Assembly (NCBI GenBank): GCA_029863245.1
Contig: JAOTVV010000019.1
Location: forward strand, 1 to 58,050
Direction of reading: 5' to 3'
DNA length: 58,050 nt
Origin: Gemmatimonadota bacterium
GTDB lineage: Bacteria; Gemmatimonadota; Gemmatimonadetes; Gemmatimonadales; GWC2-71-9
The notes below the pieces were generated by a model. The model saw only the letters and a program-made list of their open reading frames with translations, made no database searches and was not told the origin of the DNA. Positions 32,473 to 44,904 of this stretch are shown here, in pieces. Each line of letters opens with the position of its first letter. Position 1 is the stretch's first letter. A program made the translations under genes and the position numbers.

Positions 32473-35412
32473 ATGACCGATCCCACGCCCCACGTGGGTG
32501 AGATGGGGATGGGGGACCGCGCCAGGCGCCGGCAGGCCGCGCTGCTGCGGCTCAGCACCGAAATCGCTGCCGCACCGGACGAGGACCGAATCTGCCACGC
32601 CGTGGTGCACGGTCTCCGCGACGAGCACATCGGTTACAGCTTCGTGGGCCTGTTCCTGGTCGACGAGGCGACGGGCGACCGGGTCATGCGGGCCGCCGTG
32701 GGGTGGTCCGGCATTCCGGACGGCTGGAGGGTGCCGGCGGGTGCGGGGCTCTCCGATCGTGCTCTGCGGGACGGGAAGCTGCATTACACGCCCGACGTCA
32801 CCCAGGAGCCGCTGTACATCCCGGGCCTCAGCAGCGGCTCCGAGGTCGATGTCCCGCTCATCATCGACGGCCGTCCCCTCGGCGTGCTCGTCGTCGAGAG
32901 CGAGCGACCCCAGGCCTTTGCCGACGAAGACGTCCACATTCTCACCGCCGCTGCCAACCTGGCGAGCATTGCCATCGGTCGCGCCCGCCTCCTGGAGCGT
33001 CAGGCGGAATTGTTGGCGGCCGAACGTCGCCGAGCGGACGAGCAGCGTGTGCTGCTCGAGACCCTGACGGATCTTTCGTCCGAGTTGGAGCTGTCCAAGC
33101 TCCTGCAGGCGGTGCTGGAGCGTGCCATCAAACTCCTCGGCGCGAGTGGTGGCGAGCTGGCCATTTACGACGCGGGCGCGAGCGAGCTGGAGATCGTCGC
33201 CAATCACCATACGGGTCAGATTTCCGTAGGCACCCGGATTCGTCTCGGTGAAGGGGCGATGGGTCACGTCGCGCGCACGCTCGAGCCGCTCATCATCGCG
33301 GACTATGGCGAATGGGCGGGGCGATCCGATTTGTACGCCCAAGTGGACGCGCACGCCGCGCTGGTTCTCCCGCTCCTCATCGGCAAGCGGCTGGTGGGCG
33401 CGATCAACTTCTGGCATGCGGATCGGACGAAGCAGTTCGATGACGCCGATCTCCGGCTCGCGAACCTGTTTGCCCCGCAGGCCGCCGTGGCGATCGAGAA
33501 TGCCCATCTCTTCGCCGCGGCGCGGCGTCAGCGGCAGTACTTCGAAGAGCTGGTGCAAAACAACCCAGTGGCCATCGTGACGTTGGACCCGGATCACAAC
33601 GTCATGTCATGCAATCCGGCGTTCGAGCGGCTGTACGGCTACATCGAATCGGAGATCGTTGGCCGCAACCTGGACGACCTCATCACGACCGAGGCCACGC
33701 GCTCCCAGGCGGTCGCCTACACCCAGCAGGCCGGCGATCGCGCCGTGCACGGAATGGGGCAGCGCCGACGGAAGGATGGGACGCTCGTCGATGTGGAAGT
33801 GCTTGCCGTGCCCGTCGTCGTGGATGGCAAGCGTGTCGGCATGATGGGGCTGTACCACGACGTGACCGAGTTGCTCGAGGCGCGCCATGCGGCCGAGACG
33901 GCGAGCGAGGCGAAGAGCCAGTTTCTCGCCAGCATGAGCCACGAGCTCCGCACGCCGCTCAACGCCATCCTCGGTTACAGCGAGATGCTCCAGGAAGATG
34001 CGGGCGATGCCGGCCAGGAGGATTTCGTCCGGGACCTCGAGAAGATCCATTCCGCGGGCCGGCACTTGCTCACCTTGATCAACGATGTGCTCGATCTGTC
34101 GAAGATCGAGGCGGGCAAGATGGAGCTCCATCTCGAGACGTTCGAGGTGCGCCCCGCGCTGGACAGCGTGGCCACGACCATCGCCCCCCTTGTCGAGCAG
34201 AACGCCAACGTGTTGCGGCTCGACCTCGCCGCCGACCTGGGTGCGATGCGCGCCGACGGCACCCGGGTGCGTCAGGTGCTGCTCAATCTGTTGTCCAACG
34301 CCAGCAAGTTCACCGAGCGAGGGACCGTAACACTGCGCGCGGAGCGTCAGGCAGCGCCAGGGGGTGACCAGCTCCTCTTTGCGGTCACGGATACCGGCAT
34401 CGGCATGACGCCTGAGCAGCTCGGGCGGCTGTTTCAGGCCTTTGCGCAGGCTGAGGCGTCGACCGCGAGCAAGTACGGTGGTACTGGCTTGGGTCTGGCC
34501 ATCAGTAGGAAGTTCTGCGAGATGATGGGCGGAGAGATTACGGTCGAGTCCATCCCGGAGAAGGGCACCACGTTCACCGTGCGCCTCCCTGCCGACGCTG
34601 GGCAGGGACAAGAACCCGCTGTTCCGGCTAGTGCAGCGACGGGCGAGCCGGACGCGGCCACGGTCCTGGTGATCGACGACGATCCCGCTGTGCGGCAGCT
34701 GCTGGGACGGATGCTGGGCAAGGAGGGATTTCGAGTGGTGGAGGCCGCGAATGGTGAGCTGGGTCTCGCGCTGGCGCGAAACGAGGCACCCGATGTGATC
34801 ACGTTAGACGTGCTGATGCCGGGTATGGACGGCTGGGCCGTGCTCACGGCACTCAAGGCCGAGCCTGGGCTGGCAGCGATCCCGGTGGTCATGCTGACCA
34901 TCACAGACGAGCGCAAGCTCGGGTTCTCATTGGGCGCGTCAGAGTATCTCACGAAACCGATCGACCGAGCGCAGTTGAGCGCGGTGCTCGCCCGCTACCG
35001 ACGGCCCCCCGGGGCGGGCGTGCTGATCGTGGAGGATGATGCAGCGACCCGGGCCACGCTCCGCCGCTCGTTGGAGAAGGAGGGCTGGACCGTGACTGAG
35101 GCCGAAAACGGGCGGGTCGGCCTGGAGCAGCTCACCGGCGAGCCGCCGGCGCTTGTCCTGCTCGACCTCATGATGCCCGAGATGGACGGGTTCGAGTTCC
35201 TCGACGAGTTACAATCGCGGGATTCTACCGATCCACCACCGGTGGTGGTGATCACCGCCAAGGACCTGACGGATGCCGACCGCCGGCGCCTCAACGGCGG
35301 GGTGCGCGGTGTCGTTCAAAAACGATCGCAGAACATCGAAGGGCTGTTGGCTGACGTGCGTCGGCGGGTGGCGGAGCACGCGCGGAACGGCGCTCCCGAG
35401 GTCACGGCGTGA
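32473..35412 (+). CDS. Soluble hybrid histidine kinase 1: GAF-GAF-PAS-HisKA-HATPase-REC-REC
   Basis: The 979-residue cytoplasmic kinase has no membrane segment. Domains in order: GAF1 (about 19-175, with SGSEVDVPL), GAF2 (195-350, [16 protein letters not shown]), PAS (365-475, [21 protein letters not shown]), dimerisation domain with H490 in [11 protein letters not shown], HATPase (595-710), then two receivers with D779 ([11 protein letters not shown]) and D898 ([11 protein letters not shown]). It should autophosphorylate and pass phosphate internally and perhaps to the later receivers of the operon. ATG 32473 is preferred to 32437, which lacks a ribosome binding site. It is the first gene of a six-gene run; the next overlaps by GTGA. 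Confidence 0.92.
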   Translation: MTDPTPHVGEMGMGDRARRRQAALLRLSTEIAAAPDEDRICHAVVHGLRDEHIGYSFVGLFLVDEATGDRVMRAAVGWSGIPDGWRVPAGAGLSDRALRDGKLHYTPDVTQEPLYIPGLSSGSEVDVPLIIDGRPLGVLVVESERPQAFADEDVHILTAAANLASIAIGRARLLERQAELLAAERRRADEQRVLLETLTDLSSELELSKLLQAVLERAIKLLGASGGELAIYDAGASELEIVANHHTGQISVGTRIRLGEGAMGHVARTLEPLIIADYGEWAGRSDLYAQVDAHAALVLPLLIGKRLVGAINFWHADRTKQFDDADLRLANLFAPQAAVAIENAHLFAAARRQRQYFEELVQNNPVAIVTLDPDHNVMSCNPAFERLYGYIESEIVGRNLDDLITTEATRSQAVAYTQQAGDRAVHGMGQRRRKDGTLVDVEVLAVPVVVDGKRVGMMGLYHDVTELLEARHAAETASEAKSQFLASMSHELRTPLNAILGYSEMLQEDAGDAGQEDFVRDLEKIHSAGRHLLTLINDVLDLSKIEAGKMELHLETFEVRPALDSVATTIAPLVEQNANVLRLDLAADLGAMRADGTRVRQVLLNLLSNASKFTERGTVTLRAERQAAPGGDQLLFAVTDTGIGMTPEQLGRLFQAFAQAEASTASKYGGTGLGLAISRKFCEMMGGEITVESIPEKGTTFTVRLPADAGQGQEPAVPASAATGEPDAATVLVIDDDPAVRQLLGRMLGKEGFRVVEAANGELGLALARNEAPDVITLDVLMPGMDGWAVLTALKAEPGLAAIPVVMLTITDERKLGFSLGASEYLTKPIDRAQLSAVLARYRRPPGAGVLIVEDDAATRATLRRSLEKEGWTVTEAENGRVGLEQLTGEPPALVLLDLMMPEMDGFEFLDELQSRDSTDPPPVVVITAKDLTDADRRRLNGGVRGVVQKRSQNIEGLLADVRRRVAEHARNGAPEVTA

Positions 35413-38400
35413 AGACGGGAGGCACTGGGACCGCAAAGGGCGGCGAGCAAGCGTCTGGCCGGCATCGCGAGGCGGCACTGCTCCGCCTCAGCACCACAAT
35501 CGCCGCGGCCGACACGGAAGCCGATATCTGCAAGGCCGTCGCCCACGGCCTCCAGGAACCGGCGCTCGGGTTCGACTTCGTGGCGGTGCTGCTCGTGGAC
35601 AAAGCCACCGGTGACCGGGTCGTGGTGGCGAGCCGCGGATGGGACAGTGCTCCGTCAGGGCTCCGGGTGCGTCCCGGACAGGGCCTCAGTGAATTGCCGC
35701 TTCTGGATGGCCGGCTGCATTACACGCCGCAGGTGACCGAGGACACTCGGTACCTCCCGACCCGCAATGAGGGGTCGGAGGTCGACGTCCCGCTCCTCGT
35801 GAACAAGGAGCTGGTCGGTGTCCTCGTGGTGGAGAGCAACCGCCCTCAGGCATTCGGCGCTGACGACTTCGAAGTGCTCCGGGCAGCCGCGCATCAGACG
35901 GGCATTGCTATCGGCCGGGCCCGGCTGCTGGCAGCTGAGCGGCAGCGCGCTGACGAGCAGGAAGCGCTCCGCGCCACCATGGCCGCGCTTTCGGCCAAGC
36001 TCGAGCTGTCGGAGCTGCTGCAGGCGGTGCTCGAGCGCGCCGTACAGCTCCTCCACGTGAGTCATGGCGAGCTTGCGATTTACGATGCCGATCGCGAGGA
36101 ATTGGAAATCGTCGCGAGCTACAACGTCGGGAAGAAGGAGACGACCGGCACGCGAATGCGGCTTGGTGAAGGGGCGATGGGGCACGTTGCGCTGACCCGC
36201 GAACCACTCATCATCCCGGAATACCAGGCGTGGGCGGGACGGTCGGGCCAGTATGCGCAGGTCGAGTTCCACGCCGTCATGGTGGCGCCGCTGATGATGG
36301 GCCGGCAGTTCGTCGGTGCGATTGCCTTCATGGACAAGGATCGCACGCGGCAGTTCGGACCGGACGATCTCCGCCTTCTCGACCTCTTCGCACCGCAAGC
36401 CGCCGTGGCCATCGAGAATGCGCGGCTCTTTGCGATCGAGCGGCGCCGCGCCGAGGAGCAGCAGGCCCTGCTCGATACCATGAAGGACCTTGCGGGCCAG
36501 CTCGAGTTGTCGAGTGTGCTCCAGCGCGTGCTCGAGCGCGCGGTGGCGCTGCTCGACGTCACCGGGGGAGAACTGGCCACATATGACGAGGCGTCAGGGG
36601 ATCTGGTGATCGTGGCCAGCCACAACATGGGCACCGACGCCGTGGGTGCGCGGATCGCGATGGGCGAGGGCGCCATGGGCCGCGCGGCGCAGACGCTGGA
36701 ATCCCTCATCATCCCGCGCTACCAGGAGTGGGAAGGACGCTCGTCGCAGTACACGCAGAGCACCGTCCAATCGGTGATGGCCGCCCCGCTCCTCATCGGG
36801 TCGCGACTCGTTGGGATCATCGCCAGTGTCCATTCCGACCCGGACCGGGATCTGGGACGCGAAGACCTTCGACTCCTCGAGCTGTTCGCACCCGAGGCAG
36901 CCATCGCCATCGAGAACGCACGGTTGTTCACCCAAGCCCAGCATCAGCAGCAGTATTTCGGCGAGTTGGTGGCGAACAGTCCGGTGGCGATCGTCACGCT
37001 CGACACGCAGCACAACGTCGTGTCGTGCAATCCGGCGTTCCTCGCGCTCTTTGGCTATACCGAAGAGGAGGTGCTCGGTCACCACCTCGACGATCTCATC
37101 ACCACGCCGGAAACGCGGGCCCAGGCAGTCCAGTACACGCAACAGGCGCTGGACCATCAGGCGGTCCGGGCCATCGCGCAGCGCCGACGCAAGGACGGCA
37201 CCCTGGTGGAAGTCGAAGTGCTCGGCGTCCCGGTGGTCGTGGACGGCACGCTCGTAGGCATGATGGGGCTGTACCACGACATCACGGAGCTCCTCGCAGC
37301 CCGCCGCTCGGCCGAGATGGCCAACGAGGCGAAGAGCCAGTTTCTCGCTGCGATGAGCCACGAGCTACGCACGCCGCTCAATGCGATCATTGGCTACAGC
37401 GAGATGCTCCAAGAGGACGCCGCGGCCGCAGTCCAGGACGCATTCATTCCGGACCTGCAAAAGATCCATTCGGCGGGTCGGCACCTGCTGACCCTGATCA
37501 ACGATGTCCTCGATCTGTCGAAGATCGAGGCCGGACGCATGGAGCTCAATCTCCAGGCGTTCGAGCTCGACCGGACGATTGACGAGGTGGTGACCACCGT
37601 CCAACCACTGGTCACCAAGAACGAGAATCAACTCGTCGTGCGATTGGATGGCGAGTTGGGCACGATGCACTCGGATCAGACCAGGGTGCGCCAGGTGCTG
37701 CTCAATCTCCTTTCGAATGCCTGCAAGTTCACCGAGCACGGAACCATCACGCTCGCCGCAACGGGGCGAACAGTCGCCGACGGTGATGAGTGGGTGACGA
37801 TCGGCGTCACCGATACCGGAATCGGAATGACCCCCGAACAAGTCGGCCGTGTGTTCCAGGCCTTTGCACAGGCGGAGTCGTCCACGGCGAGCAAGTACGG
37901 TGGTACGGGGCTCGGTCTGGCGATTTCGCGGCGCTTCTGTCAGATGATGGGCGGAGACGTCACCGTCGAGAGCGAGGAGGGGAAGGGTACGACGTTCACC
38001 GTGCGGCTCCCGGTGCGGGCCCCGAGCGGTGATGGCGGGGACGAGGGAACGATGTCGGCCCGCGAGGCGCACGCTCAGACGGATGAGCCCGTCGCCGCCG
38101 GCGCCGCCGGCACCGTGCTGGTGATCGACGACGACCCGACGTCCCGCGCCCTCGTGCGGCGCCTGTTGACTCGAGAGGGCTTCCGGGTCGAGGAGGCCCC
38201 CGACGGCGAGACCGGTCTCTGCCTTGCCCGGGAGCACCGCCCGGACGTGATCACGCTGGACGTGCTCATGCCCGGCCTGGACGGCTGGTCGGTGCTGGGA
38301 CTGCTCAAAGAAGATCCCGAGTTGGCCGACATTCCGGTCGTGATGCTCACGATCGCCGACGAGGAGCAGCTGGGCTACGCGCTGGGCGCGTCGGAGTACC

Positions 38401-38870
38401 TGACGAAGCCGATCGCCCGCGATCGGTTGGTCGCGGTGCTCCGGAAGCACGGCCGGAAGGGTTCTACGCGGCAGGTGCTGGTCGTGGAAGATGACCCCGC
38501 GACCCGTGCCGTGCTGCGGCGGACTCTGGCACAGGAGGGCTGGCTGGTCGAAGAGGCGGAGAACGGCAAGGTCGCGCTGGCGCGGCTGTCCGATCGGATC
38601 CCGGATCTCATCCTGCTCGACCTGATGATGCCGGAAATGGACGGCTTTGCATTCCTCGAAGCGTTGCGCACCGTGCGGACGTGGCAGGCCATCCCGGTCG
38701 TGGTGATCACGGGAAAGGACCTGAGTGCGGAGGACCGCCGCCGGCTGAACGGCGGCGTCGAGCATGTGGTGCACAAGGGATCAGGCGGCAATGCTAACGA
38801 CCTGCTCGCCGAAGTACGCGACCTGGTGGCGAGCCGGCTGGCCGGCGCGCGCGCCCTGGAGGGAGGATGA
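35409..38870 (+). CDS. Soluble hybrid histidine kinase 2: GAF x3-PAS-HisKA-HATPase-REC-REC
   Basis: The 1153-residue paralogue of kinase 1 has one additional GAF domain: GAF1 (about 15-165), GAF2 (185-340), GAF3 (355-510), PAS (525-635), H651 in [11 protein letters not shown], HATPase (755-870), receivers with D951 ([11 protein letters not shown]) and D1071 ([11 protein letters not shown]). GTG 35409 overlaps the upstream stop by 4 bp and the stop overlaps the next ATG by 4 bp. GAF2 and GAF3 are very alike (VASYNVGKK and VASHNMGTD segments in the same frame), consistent with tandem duplication. The signal ligand is unknown; no cysteine or histidine pattern for a heme or bilin was obvious. Confidence 0.92.
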   Translation: MKTGGTGTAKGGEQASGRHREAALLRLSTTIAAADTEADICKAVAHGLQEPALGFDFVAVLLVDKATGDRVVVASRGWDSAPSGLRVRPGQGLSELPLLDGRLHYTPQVTEDTRYLPTRNEGSEVDVPLLVNKELVGVLVVESNRPQAFGADDFEVLRAAAHQTGIAIGRARLLAAERQRADEQEALRATMAALSAKLELSELLQAVLERAVQLLHVSHGELAIYDADREELEIVASYNVGKKETTGTRMRLGEGAMGHVALTREPLIIPEYQAWAGRSGQYAQVEFHAVMVAPLMMGRQFVGAIAFMDKDRTRQFGPDDLRLLDLFAPQAAVAIENARLFAIERRRAEEQQALLDTMKDLAGQLELSSVLQRVLERAVALLDVTGGELATYDEASGDLVIVASHNMGTDAVGARIAMGEGAMGRAAQTLESLIIPRYQEWEGRSSQYTQSTVQSVMAAPLLIGSRLVGIIASVHSDPDRDLGREDLRLLELFAPEAAIAIENARLFTQAQHQQQYFGELVANSPVAIVTLDTQHNVVSCNPAFLALFGYTEEEVLGHHLDDLITTPETRAQAVQYTQQALDHQAVRAIAQRRRKDGTLVEVEVLGVPVVVDGTLVGMMGLYHDITELLAARRSAEMANEAKSQFLAAMSHELRTPLNAIIGYSEMLQEDAAAAVQDAFIPDLQKIHSAGRHLLTLINDVLDLSKIEAGRMELNLQAFELDRTIDEVVTTVQPLVTKNENQLVVRLDGELGTMHSDQTRVRQVLLNLLSNACKFTEHGTITLAATGRTVADGDEWVTIGVTDTGIGMTPEQVGRVFQAFAQAESSTASKYGGTGLGLAISRRFCQMMGGDVTVESEEGKGTTFTVRLPVRAPSGDGGDEGTMSAREAHAQTDEPVAAGAAGTVLVIDDDPTSRALVRRLLTREGFRVEEAPDGETGLCLAREHRPDVITLDVLMPGLDGWSVLGLLKEDPELADIPVVMLTIADEEQLGYALGASEYLTKPIARDRLVAVLRKHGRKGSTRQVLVVEDDPATRAVLRRTLAQEGWLVEEAENGKVALARLSDRIPDLILLDLMMPEMDGFAFLEALRTVRTWQAIPVVVITGKDLSAEDRRRLNGGVEHVVHKGSGGNANDLLAEVRDLVASRLAGARALEGG

Positions 38871-41860
38871 GCGGCCCGCAGGTGGACCGCAGCCGTGCCG
38901 CCGTCGCGTTGGCCCAGATGCGTTCGGCGCTGCTCCGCCTCAGCACGCGGATCGCCGAAGCGCGGGACGAGGACGAAGTGTGCCACGGCGTCGTGGCGGC
39001 ACTGCGCGACGAGACGTTCCGCTTCGCTGGCGTGGGGCTCTTCCTGGCCGGTAGTGCGACCTTCGAACCGGCCCTCAAGGCCAGCGCTGGCAGCTTCGAC
39101 ACGTTGGGGCCGGATGTCGCCGAACTCAGACTCCAGCTCCGCATCGGAGAGAGCGCCATCGGTGAGCTCGTCGCCCAGCGCCCGGTGGGGCAGGCCTTTG
39201 AGAAGGGCGACGTGGAGATCCTGACGGCGGCTGCCAATCAGGCGAGCATCGCGATCGGCAGGGTCCGTCTGCTCGCGGCCGAGCGTCAACGGACGACGGA
39301 GCAGCGCGCACTTCTCGACACGCTCTCTGACCTTTCGGGGAAGCTGGAGCTCGACAAGCTGCTTCAGGCGGTCCTGGAACGGGCCATCACCCTGCTCGAC
39401 GTGACCGGTGGCGAGCTGGCGATCTACGAGGAGGAGACCGAAGAGCTCGCGATCGTCGCGAGTCACCGGATGGAAATGAATGCCGTCGGGTCGCGGATGC
39501 GGATCGGTGAGGGCGCGATGGGGCACGTGGCCATGACACACGAGCCCCTGATCATCCCGCGGTACCAGGACTGGGAAGGGCGGTCCGAAAAGTACGGGCA
39601 CAGTAGTGTCCAGTCGGTGATGGTCGCCCCGCTGCTCATCGGCACCCGGTTGGTGGGCGCCATCGCCAGTGTCCATGCAAACCCGGCTCGCAAGTTCGGC
39701 GAGACGGATCTGCGATTGCTGAACCTCTTTGCCACGCAGGCGGCGATCGCGATCGAGAATGCGCGACTCTATACTGCCGAGCGGGAGCGGGCCTCGGAAC
39801 AGCAGGCCCTCTTAGACACGCTCCAGGATGTTTCAGGCGAACTGGAGCTGTCCAAGCTTCTCCACACGGTGCTCGAGCGGGCCGTGAGCCTGCTCCACGT
39901 GACCGGTGGCGAGCTGGCCATCTACGAGGAGGACACCGAAGAGCTGGTGATCGTGGCGAGCCACAACATGGAGGTGAATGCCGTCGGCGCCCGCATGAAG
40001 ATCGGCGAAGGGGCTATGGGACACGTCGCGGATAGGCACGAGCCGCTTATCATTCCGCGCTATCAGGAGTGGGCGGGCCGGTCGGACAAGTACACGCAGA
40101 GTACGGTGCAGGCGGTCATGGCGGCGCCCCTGATGATCGGCCACCGATTGGTCGGTGCCATCGCGAGCGTGCACGACGATCCACAACGCCAGTTCGGGGA
40201 CAGCGACCTGAGGCGCCTCACCATGTTCGCGCCGCAGGCGGCCATCGCCATCGAGAACGCTCGCCTGTTCAGCACCGAGCGTCGCCGCGCGGAAGAGCAA
40301 CAAGCCCTGCTCGACACCATGAAGGACCTTTCGGGCGAGCTCGAGCTTGGGAAAGTGCTTCAACGGGTACTGGAGCGGGCCGTTTCGCTCTTGAAGGTGA
40401 CCGGTGGTGAGCTTGCGACGTACGACCCGGTTGCCGGAAACTTGCGCATCGTGGCGAGCCACAAGATGGCGTTCGATGCCGTCGGGACCACGATGCCGTT
40501 GGGTGAAGGCGCGATGGGGCACGTCGCTCAAACGCACGAGCCGTTGATCATCCCGAATTACCAAGAGTGGTCGGGGCGCTCGGAGCAGTACACGCACAAC
40601 ACCGTGCAGTCCGTCCTGGCGACTCCACTGCTCATCGGCAAGCGGTTGGTGGGTTGCATCGCCGCCGTGCATGCCGATCCGACTCGCGTATTCGGATCGG
40701 CGGATCTCGAGCTCCTCGAGCTGTTCGCGCCACAGGGCGCGATTGCCATCGAGAACGCGCGACTCTTCGCCGAGGCCGAGCGGTACTTCGAGGATCTCGT
40801 GCTCAACAACCCGGTCGCCATCGTCCGGGTGGATACGAACTACCGGATCACGTCCAGCAACCCGGCGTTCGAGCGGCTGTTCGGCTACACCAAGCAGGAA
40901 GTGGTAGGCGCCGATCTGGATCGGCTCGTCACCACCGAGCAAACGCTCGCCGAGGCGCATGCCTATACGGAGGCGGCCAAAGGTGGGCGGACGAGCTCGG
41001 GCATCGGCCAGCGGCGCCGTAAAGACGGCACGCTGGTGGACGTCGAGGTCTTCTCGATTCCCATCGTGGTCGAGGGCACACCCGTTGGCATGATCGCGCT
41101 GTATCACGACATCACGGAGGTGCTCCAGGCCCGTCGTGCCGCCGAGGAGGCCAACGAGTCCAAGAGTCGCTTTCTCGCGAACACGAGCCACGAGCTTCGG
41201 ACACCGCTCAACGCGATTATCGGTTACAGTGAGATGCTGCAGGAAGAAGCCGAGGACGCGGGGCATGGCCAGTACGGTGCCGACTTGGCCAAGATCCAGG
41301 CCGCGGGTACGCATCTGCTCTCCCTGATCAACGACATTCTCGACCTCTCGAAGATCGAGGCGGGCAAGATGGATCTGCATCTCACGGACTGCGACGTGCG
41401 GCGGGTGGTCGACGACGTCGCGACCACCGTCGTGCCGTTGGTCGAGCGGAACAGCAACCGGTTGGAGCTTCGTTGCGACGGGGAGCTCGGCGTCGTTCGG
41501 CTCGATGCAACGCGACTCCGGCAGGTGTTGTTGAACCTCCTGTCCAACGCGGCCAAATTCACGGAATCGGGAACCATCACGTTGTCGGCGTCACGGCACC
41601 GCAATGGTTCGGAGCAGGAGGAGTTGGCGTTCCAGGTGTCCGACACCGGCATCGGCATGACGCCGGAGCAATTGCTGCGGGTCTTCGATGCCTTCGCGCA
41701 GGCCGACGCGACGACGGCCAGCAAGTACGGAGGAACGGGTTTGGGCTTGGCCATCAGCCGCCGGTTCTGTCAGATGATGGGCGGCGACCTCGAGGCGATC
41801 AGCCACCAGGGGGAGGGGACGACCTTCACGGCCCGGCTCCCCGTGGTCTCGTCGGCATGA
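38867..41860 (+). CDS. Soluble histidine kinase 3: degenerate GAF, GAF x3-PAS-HisKA-HATPase, no receiver
   Basis: The 997-residue kinase carries the longest GAF array: a shortened N-terminal GAF (about 20-130, lacking the SGSEVDVPL segment found in the other three kinases), three similar GAFs (about 150-305, 320-475, 490-640), PAS (650-760) and the kinase core with H775 in [11 protein letters not shown] and [20 protein letters not shown]. Unlike kinases 1 and 2 it has no receiver, so its phosphate must go to another protein, probably a receiver encoded in this operon. Both ends overlap neighbouring genes by ATGA. Confidence 0.92.
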   Translation: MSGPQVDRSRAAVALAQMRSALLRLSTRIAEARDEDEVCHGVVAALRDETFRFAGVGLFLAGSATFEPALKASAGSFDTLGPDVAELRLQLRIGESAIGELVAQRPVGQAFEKGDVEILTAAANQASIAIGRVRLLAAERQRTTEQRALLDTLSDLSGKLELDKLLQAVLERAITLLDVTGGELAIYEEETEELAIVASHRMEMNAVGSRMRIGEGAMGHVAMTHEPLIIPRYQDWEGRSEKYGHSSVQSVMVAPLLIGTRLVGAIASVHANPARKFGETDLRLLNLFATQAAIAIENARLYTAERERASEQQALLDTLQDVSGELELSKLLHTVLERAVSLLHVTGGELAIYEEDTEELVIVASHNMEVNAVGARMKIGEGAMGHVADRHEPLIIPRYQEWAGRSDKYTQSTVQAVMAAPLMIGHRLVGAIASVHDDPQRQFGDSDLRRLTMFAPQAAIAIENARLFSTERRRAEEQQALLDTMKDLSGELELGKVLQRVLERAVSLLKVTGGELATYDPVAGNLRIVASHKMAFDAVGTTMPLGEGAMGHVAQTHEPLIIPNYQEWSGRSEQYTHNTVQSVLATPLLIGKRLVGCIAAVHADPTRVFGSADLELLELFAPQGAIAIENARLFAEAERYFEDLVLNNPVAIVRVDTNYRITSSNPAFERLFGYTKQEVVGADLDRLVTTEQTLAEAHAYTEAAKGGRTSSGIGQRRRKDGTLVDVEVFSIPIVVEGTPVGMIALYHDITEVLQARRAAEEANESKSRFLANTSHELRTPLNAIIGYSEMLQEEAEDAGHGQYGADLAKIQAAGTHLLSLINDILDLSKIEAGKMDLHLTDCDVRRVVDDVATTVVPLVERNSNRLELRCDGELGVVRLDATRLRQVLLNLLSNAAKFTESGTITLSASRHRNGSEQEELAFQVSDTGIGMTPEQLLRVFDAFAQADATTASKYGGTGLGLAISRRFCQMMGGDLEAISHQGEGTTFTARLPVVSSA

Positions 41861-44514
41861 CGGAACGCGCGTCGCCGCGCCTCACGTCGGAGCGACTGAT
41901 CACCGGTCGCGGTGGCCTGGCCCGGCGTCAGGCTGCGTTGCTCCGCCTGAGCACGGCGATCGCTGCTGCCCACGACGAGGCGGCGATCTATCGCTCGGTG
42001 GTGACCGGACTGCATGACGAGGCGCTGGGATACAACTTCATCGGTGTCTTCGTGGTCGATGAGGCCACCGGAGACCGCGTACTCAAGGCCAGCGTCGGCT
42101 GGCCGGATGTACCCGTCGACTGGCGTGTGCCGTTCGGGAAGGGACTGAGTGCCCGGGTCCTCGAAGATGGCAAACTGCACTACACCGCCGATGTCACCCG
42201 CGCATCGGAATACCTGCCGTCGCTCAACAGCGGCTCCGAAGTGGACGTTCCCCTCCGGGTAGACGATGCGACCATCGGGGTGTTGGTCGTCGAGAGCAGC
42301 GAGCCCAATGCCTTTGGTACCGAGGACTTCGAGATCCTCACGGCTGCCGCGAATCAGGGCAGCATCGCGATCGGCCGAATTCGATTGCTCACTGCCGAAC
42401 GCCGTCGAGCCGATGAGCACAAAGCCTTGCTCGACACCATGCAGGACTTGGTCGGGGAGCTGGAGCTGTCGCGCGTCTTGCAGGCCGTGCTCGAGCGGGC
42501 CGTCTCGCTCCTCGGCGTGACCGGTGGAGAGGTGGCGATCTACGATGAAGATCGACGAGAGCTCGTCGTCGTCGCGAGTGAGAACATCGGCAAGAACTCC
42601 ACGGGTACTCGCCTGGCTCTGGGTGAGGGAGCGATGGGCGCGGTGGCCGAAACGCTGGAACCGCTGATCATCCCATCGTATCACGAGTGGCTCGGCCAGT
42701 CCGGGAAGTATGCCGACGTGACGGTACACGCGGTGATGGCCGCCCCACTGCTGATCGGCCGGCGGTTGGTCGGGGCCATCGCGACCGTGCACTCCGATCC
42801 GAACCGGGTATTCGGGCCGGAGGACCTCCGCCTGGTCAATCTTTTTGCCCCGCAGGCGGCAATCGCGATCGAGAACGCGCGGCTGTTCACCTCCGAGCGC
42901 CAGCGGGCGGAGGAACAGCGTGCCCTGCTCGCCACCATGACGGACTTGTCGTCCGAGCTGGAGCTGCCAAAGGCGCTCCAGGCCGTGCTGGAGCGGGCCG
43001 TGACGCTCCTGGGGGTGACCGGCGGTGAAGTGGCCATCTTCGACGACGCGACGCAGGAGCTGGAGGTGGTCGCGAGCGAGCACATCGGCAAGGACTCGAC
43101 GGGCACTCGCCTGAAGATGGGAGAGGGCGCGATGGGGGTCGTGGCCCAGACACTGGAGCCGCTCATCATCCCCTCCTACCACGAGTGGCTGGGGCAATCC
43201 GAAAAGTATGCCGACCTGTTGGTCCATTCAGTCATGGCCGCGCCGCTCCTGATCGGCGGCCGCCTCGTAGGCGCCATCGCAACGGTGCATTCCGACCCGG
43301 ACCGAATCTTCGGGTCCGAGGATCTCCGGCTCCTCAACCTGTTTGCACCGCAGGCGGCGATTGCCATCGAGAACGCTCGGCTCTACACTGCGGCGCGACA
43401 GCAGCGCGAGTATTTCGAGACGCTGGTAGAAAACAGCCCGGTGGCGATCGTGACACTCGATCGGGAGGAACGGATCGTGTCATGCAACCCGGCGTTTGAG
43501 CGGTTGTTCGGGTATACGAAGCAGGAAGCCGTCAACAGCAATCTCGACGCGCTCATTACGACCGAGGCGACGCGATCGGAAGCCAAGGAATACACGCGAG
43601 AGGCGTTGGACCATCCGGTTCACGGGATCGGCCGGCGCTCCCGCAAGGACGGCTCGCTCGTGGACGTGGAGGTGCTCGGCGTGCCGGTGATCGTCGATGG
43701 CAAGCGTGTCGGGCTCATGGGCCTCTACTACGACATCACCGAATTGCTGCGTGCGCGACAGGCCGCCGAGGATGCCAACAGTGCCAAGAGCCAGTTCCTC
43801 GCCAGCATGAGCCACGAGCTCCGCACACCGCTGAACGCGATCATCGGTTACAGTGAGATGGTGCAGGAGGAGGTCGAAGACCTGGGTCACGACCAGCTGA
43901 GCGACGACCTGCAGAAGATCCACACGGCAGGCAAGCATCTGCTCTCGCTGATCAACAACGTTCTAGATCTCTCCAAGATCGAGGCGGGGAAGATGGATGT
44001 GTACGCCGAGCCCTTCGAGATCGGGGTCATGCTGGATGAAGTGACGGCAACGGCACGGCCGCTCATTGACACCAACCACAACGACTTGGTGGTACGCGCA
44101 CCATCGGACCTCGGGTCGATGCACACGGACCTGACCAAAGTGCGGCAGATACTCCTGAACCTGTTGTCGAATGCCAGCAAGTTCACCGAGCGTGGGACCA
44201 TCACCTTGGAGGTCTCGCGGAAAGCACCCCTGACCGAGGATGGTCCGCAACTGGTGTCGTTCGAAGTCTCCGATACGGGGATTGGAATGTCGCCGGAGCA
44301 GATGGATCACCTGTTCGAGGCCTTCTCGCAGGCGGAGGCATCGACCACGAGCAAATACGGCGGGACCGGTCTCGGCCTCGCTATCACCAAGAAGTTCTGT
44401 CAGATGATGGGCGGCGACATCCAAGTGGAGAGCGCATCCGGACGGGGTTCGACGTTCACCATCCGGCTGCCGGCGGAAGTGGCGCCCGCGCCCGCCGGCT
44501 CGATATCCGACTAG
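41857..44514 (+). CDS. Soluble histidine kinase 4: GAF x3-PAS-HisKA-HATPase, no receiver
   Basis: The 885-residue kinase comprises GAF1 (about 20-175, with SGSEVDVPL), two near-identical GAFs (195-350 and 365-515, sharing GTRL…GEGAMG and [12 protein letters not shown]), PAS (525-640), H653 in [11 protein letters not shown] and a HATPase domain (755-870). ATG 41857 overlaps the previous stop by 4 bp; a longer open frame to 41473 lies inside kinase 3. It ends 18 bp before the single-domain receiver, the only junction in the operon that is not an overlap. Lack of a fused receiver makes the next gene its likely partner. Confidence 0.92.
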   Translation: MTERASPRLTSERLITGRGGLARRQAALLRLSTAIAAAHDEAAIYRSVVTGLHDEALGYNFIGVFVVDEATGDRVLKASVGWPDVPVDWRVPFGKGLSARVLEDGKLHYTADVTRASEYLPSLNSGSEVDVPLRVDDATIGVLVVESSEPNAFGTEDFEILTAAANQGSIAIGRIRLLTAERRRADEHKALLDTMQDLVGELELSRVLQAVLERAVSLLGVTGGEVAIYDEDRRELVVVASENIGKNSTGTRLALGEGAMGAVAETLEPLIIPSYHEWLGQSGKYADVTVHAVMAAPLLIGRRLVGAIATVHSDPNRVFGPEDLRLVNLFAPQAAIAIENARLFTSERQRAEEQRALLATMTDLSSELELPKALQAVLERAVTLLGVTGGEVAIFDDATQELEVVASEHIGKDSTGTRLKMGEGAMGVVAQTLEPLIIPSYHEWLGQSEKYADLLVHSVMAAPLLIGGRLVGAIATVHSDPDRIFGSEDLRLLNLFAPQAAIAIENARLYTAARQQREYFETLVENSPVAIVTLDREERIVSCNPAFERLFGYTKQEAVNSNLDALITTEATRSEAKEYTREALDHPVHGIGRRSRKDGSLVDVEVLGVPVIVDGKRVGLMGLYYDITELLRARQAAEDANSAKSQFLASMSHELRTPLNAIIGYSEMVQEEVEDLGHDQLSDDLQKIHTAGKHLLSLINNVLDLSKIEAGKMDVYAEPFEIGVMLDEVTATARPLIDTNHNDLVVRAPSDLGSMHTDLTKVRQILLNLLSNASKFTERGTITLEVSRKAPLTEDGPQLVSFEVSDTGIGMSPEQMDHLFEAFSQAEASTTSKYGGTGLGLAITKKFCQMMGGDIQVESASGRGSTFTIRLPAEVAPAPAGSISD

Positions 44515-44532
44515 ATCACGGAGAGAGTATCG

Positions 44533-44904
44533 ATGGCCAAGATCCTCCTTGTCGAGGACAACGAGATGAATCGCGACATGCTGTCGCGGCGCCTGATCCG
44601 GAAAGGCTACGAAGTAGCCATGGCCGTAGACGGCCGTGAGGGCGTCGACATGGCGCGCAGTGGTGACTACGACATCGTTCTCATGGACATGAGCCTACCG
44701 GAGATCGACGGGTGGGAAGCGACGCGCCGCCTGAAGCAAGCTGCCGAAACGAAGGCTCTCCCGATCATCGCGCTGACGGCTCACGCCATGGCCGGCGATC
44801 GGGACAAGGCGCTCGAAGCGGGGTGTGACGACTACGATACCAAGCCGATCGACCTGCAACGACTCCTCGGTAAGATCGAGGCACTGCTGGGACAGAGCAC
44901 GTGA
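44533..44904 (+). CDS. Single-domain response regulator (CheY/DivK-like)
   Basis: The 123-residue protein is a complete receiver and nothing more: the acidic pair in LLVEDNEMNRDML, phospho-acceptor Asp in VLMDMSLPEIDGWEATRRLK, the Thr in IIALTAHAM and the Lys in YDTKPIDL. It resembles DivK-type shuttle receivers. Placed after two kinases that lack receivers and overlapping (GTGA at 44901) a protein with a kinase-dimerisation-like domain, it is well positioned to carry phosphate from the histidine kinases to the last gene product. GAGAGAG lies upstream of the ATG. Confidence 0.94.
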   Translation: MAKILLVEDNEMNRDMLSRRLIRKGYEVAMAVDGREGVDMARSGDYDIVLMDMSLPEIDGWEATRRLKQAAETKALPIIALTAHAMAGDRDKALEAGCDDYDTKPIDLQRLLGKIEALLGQST

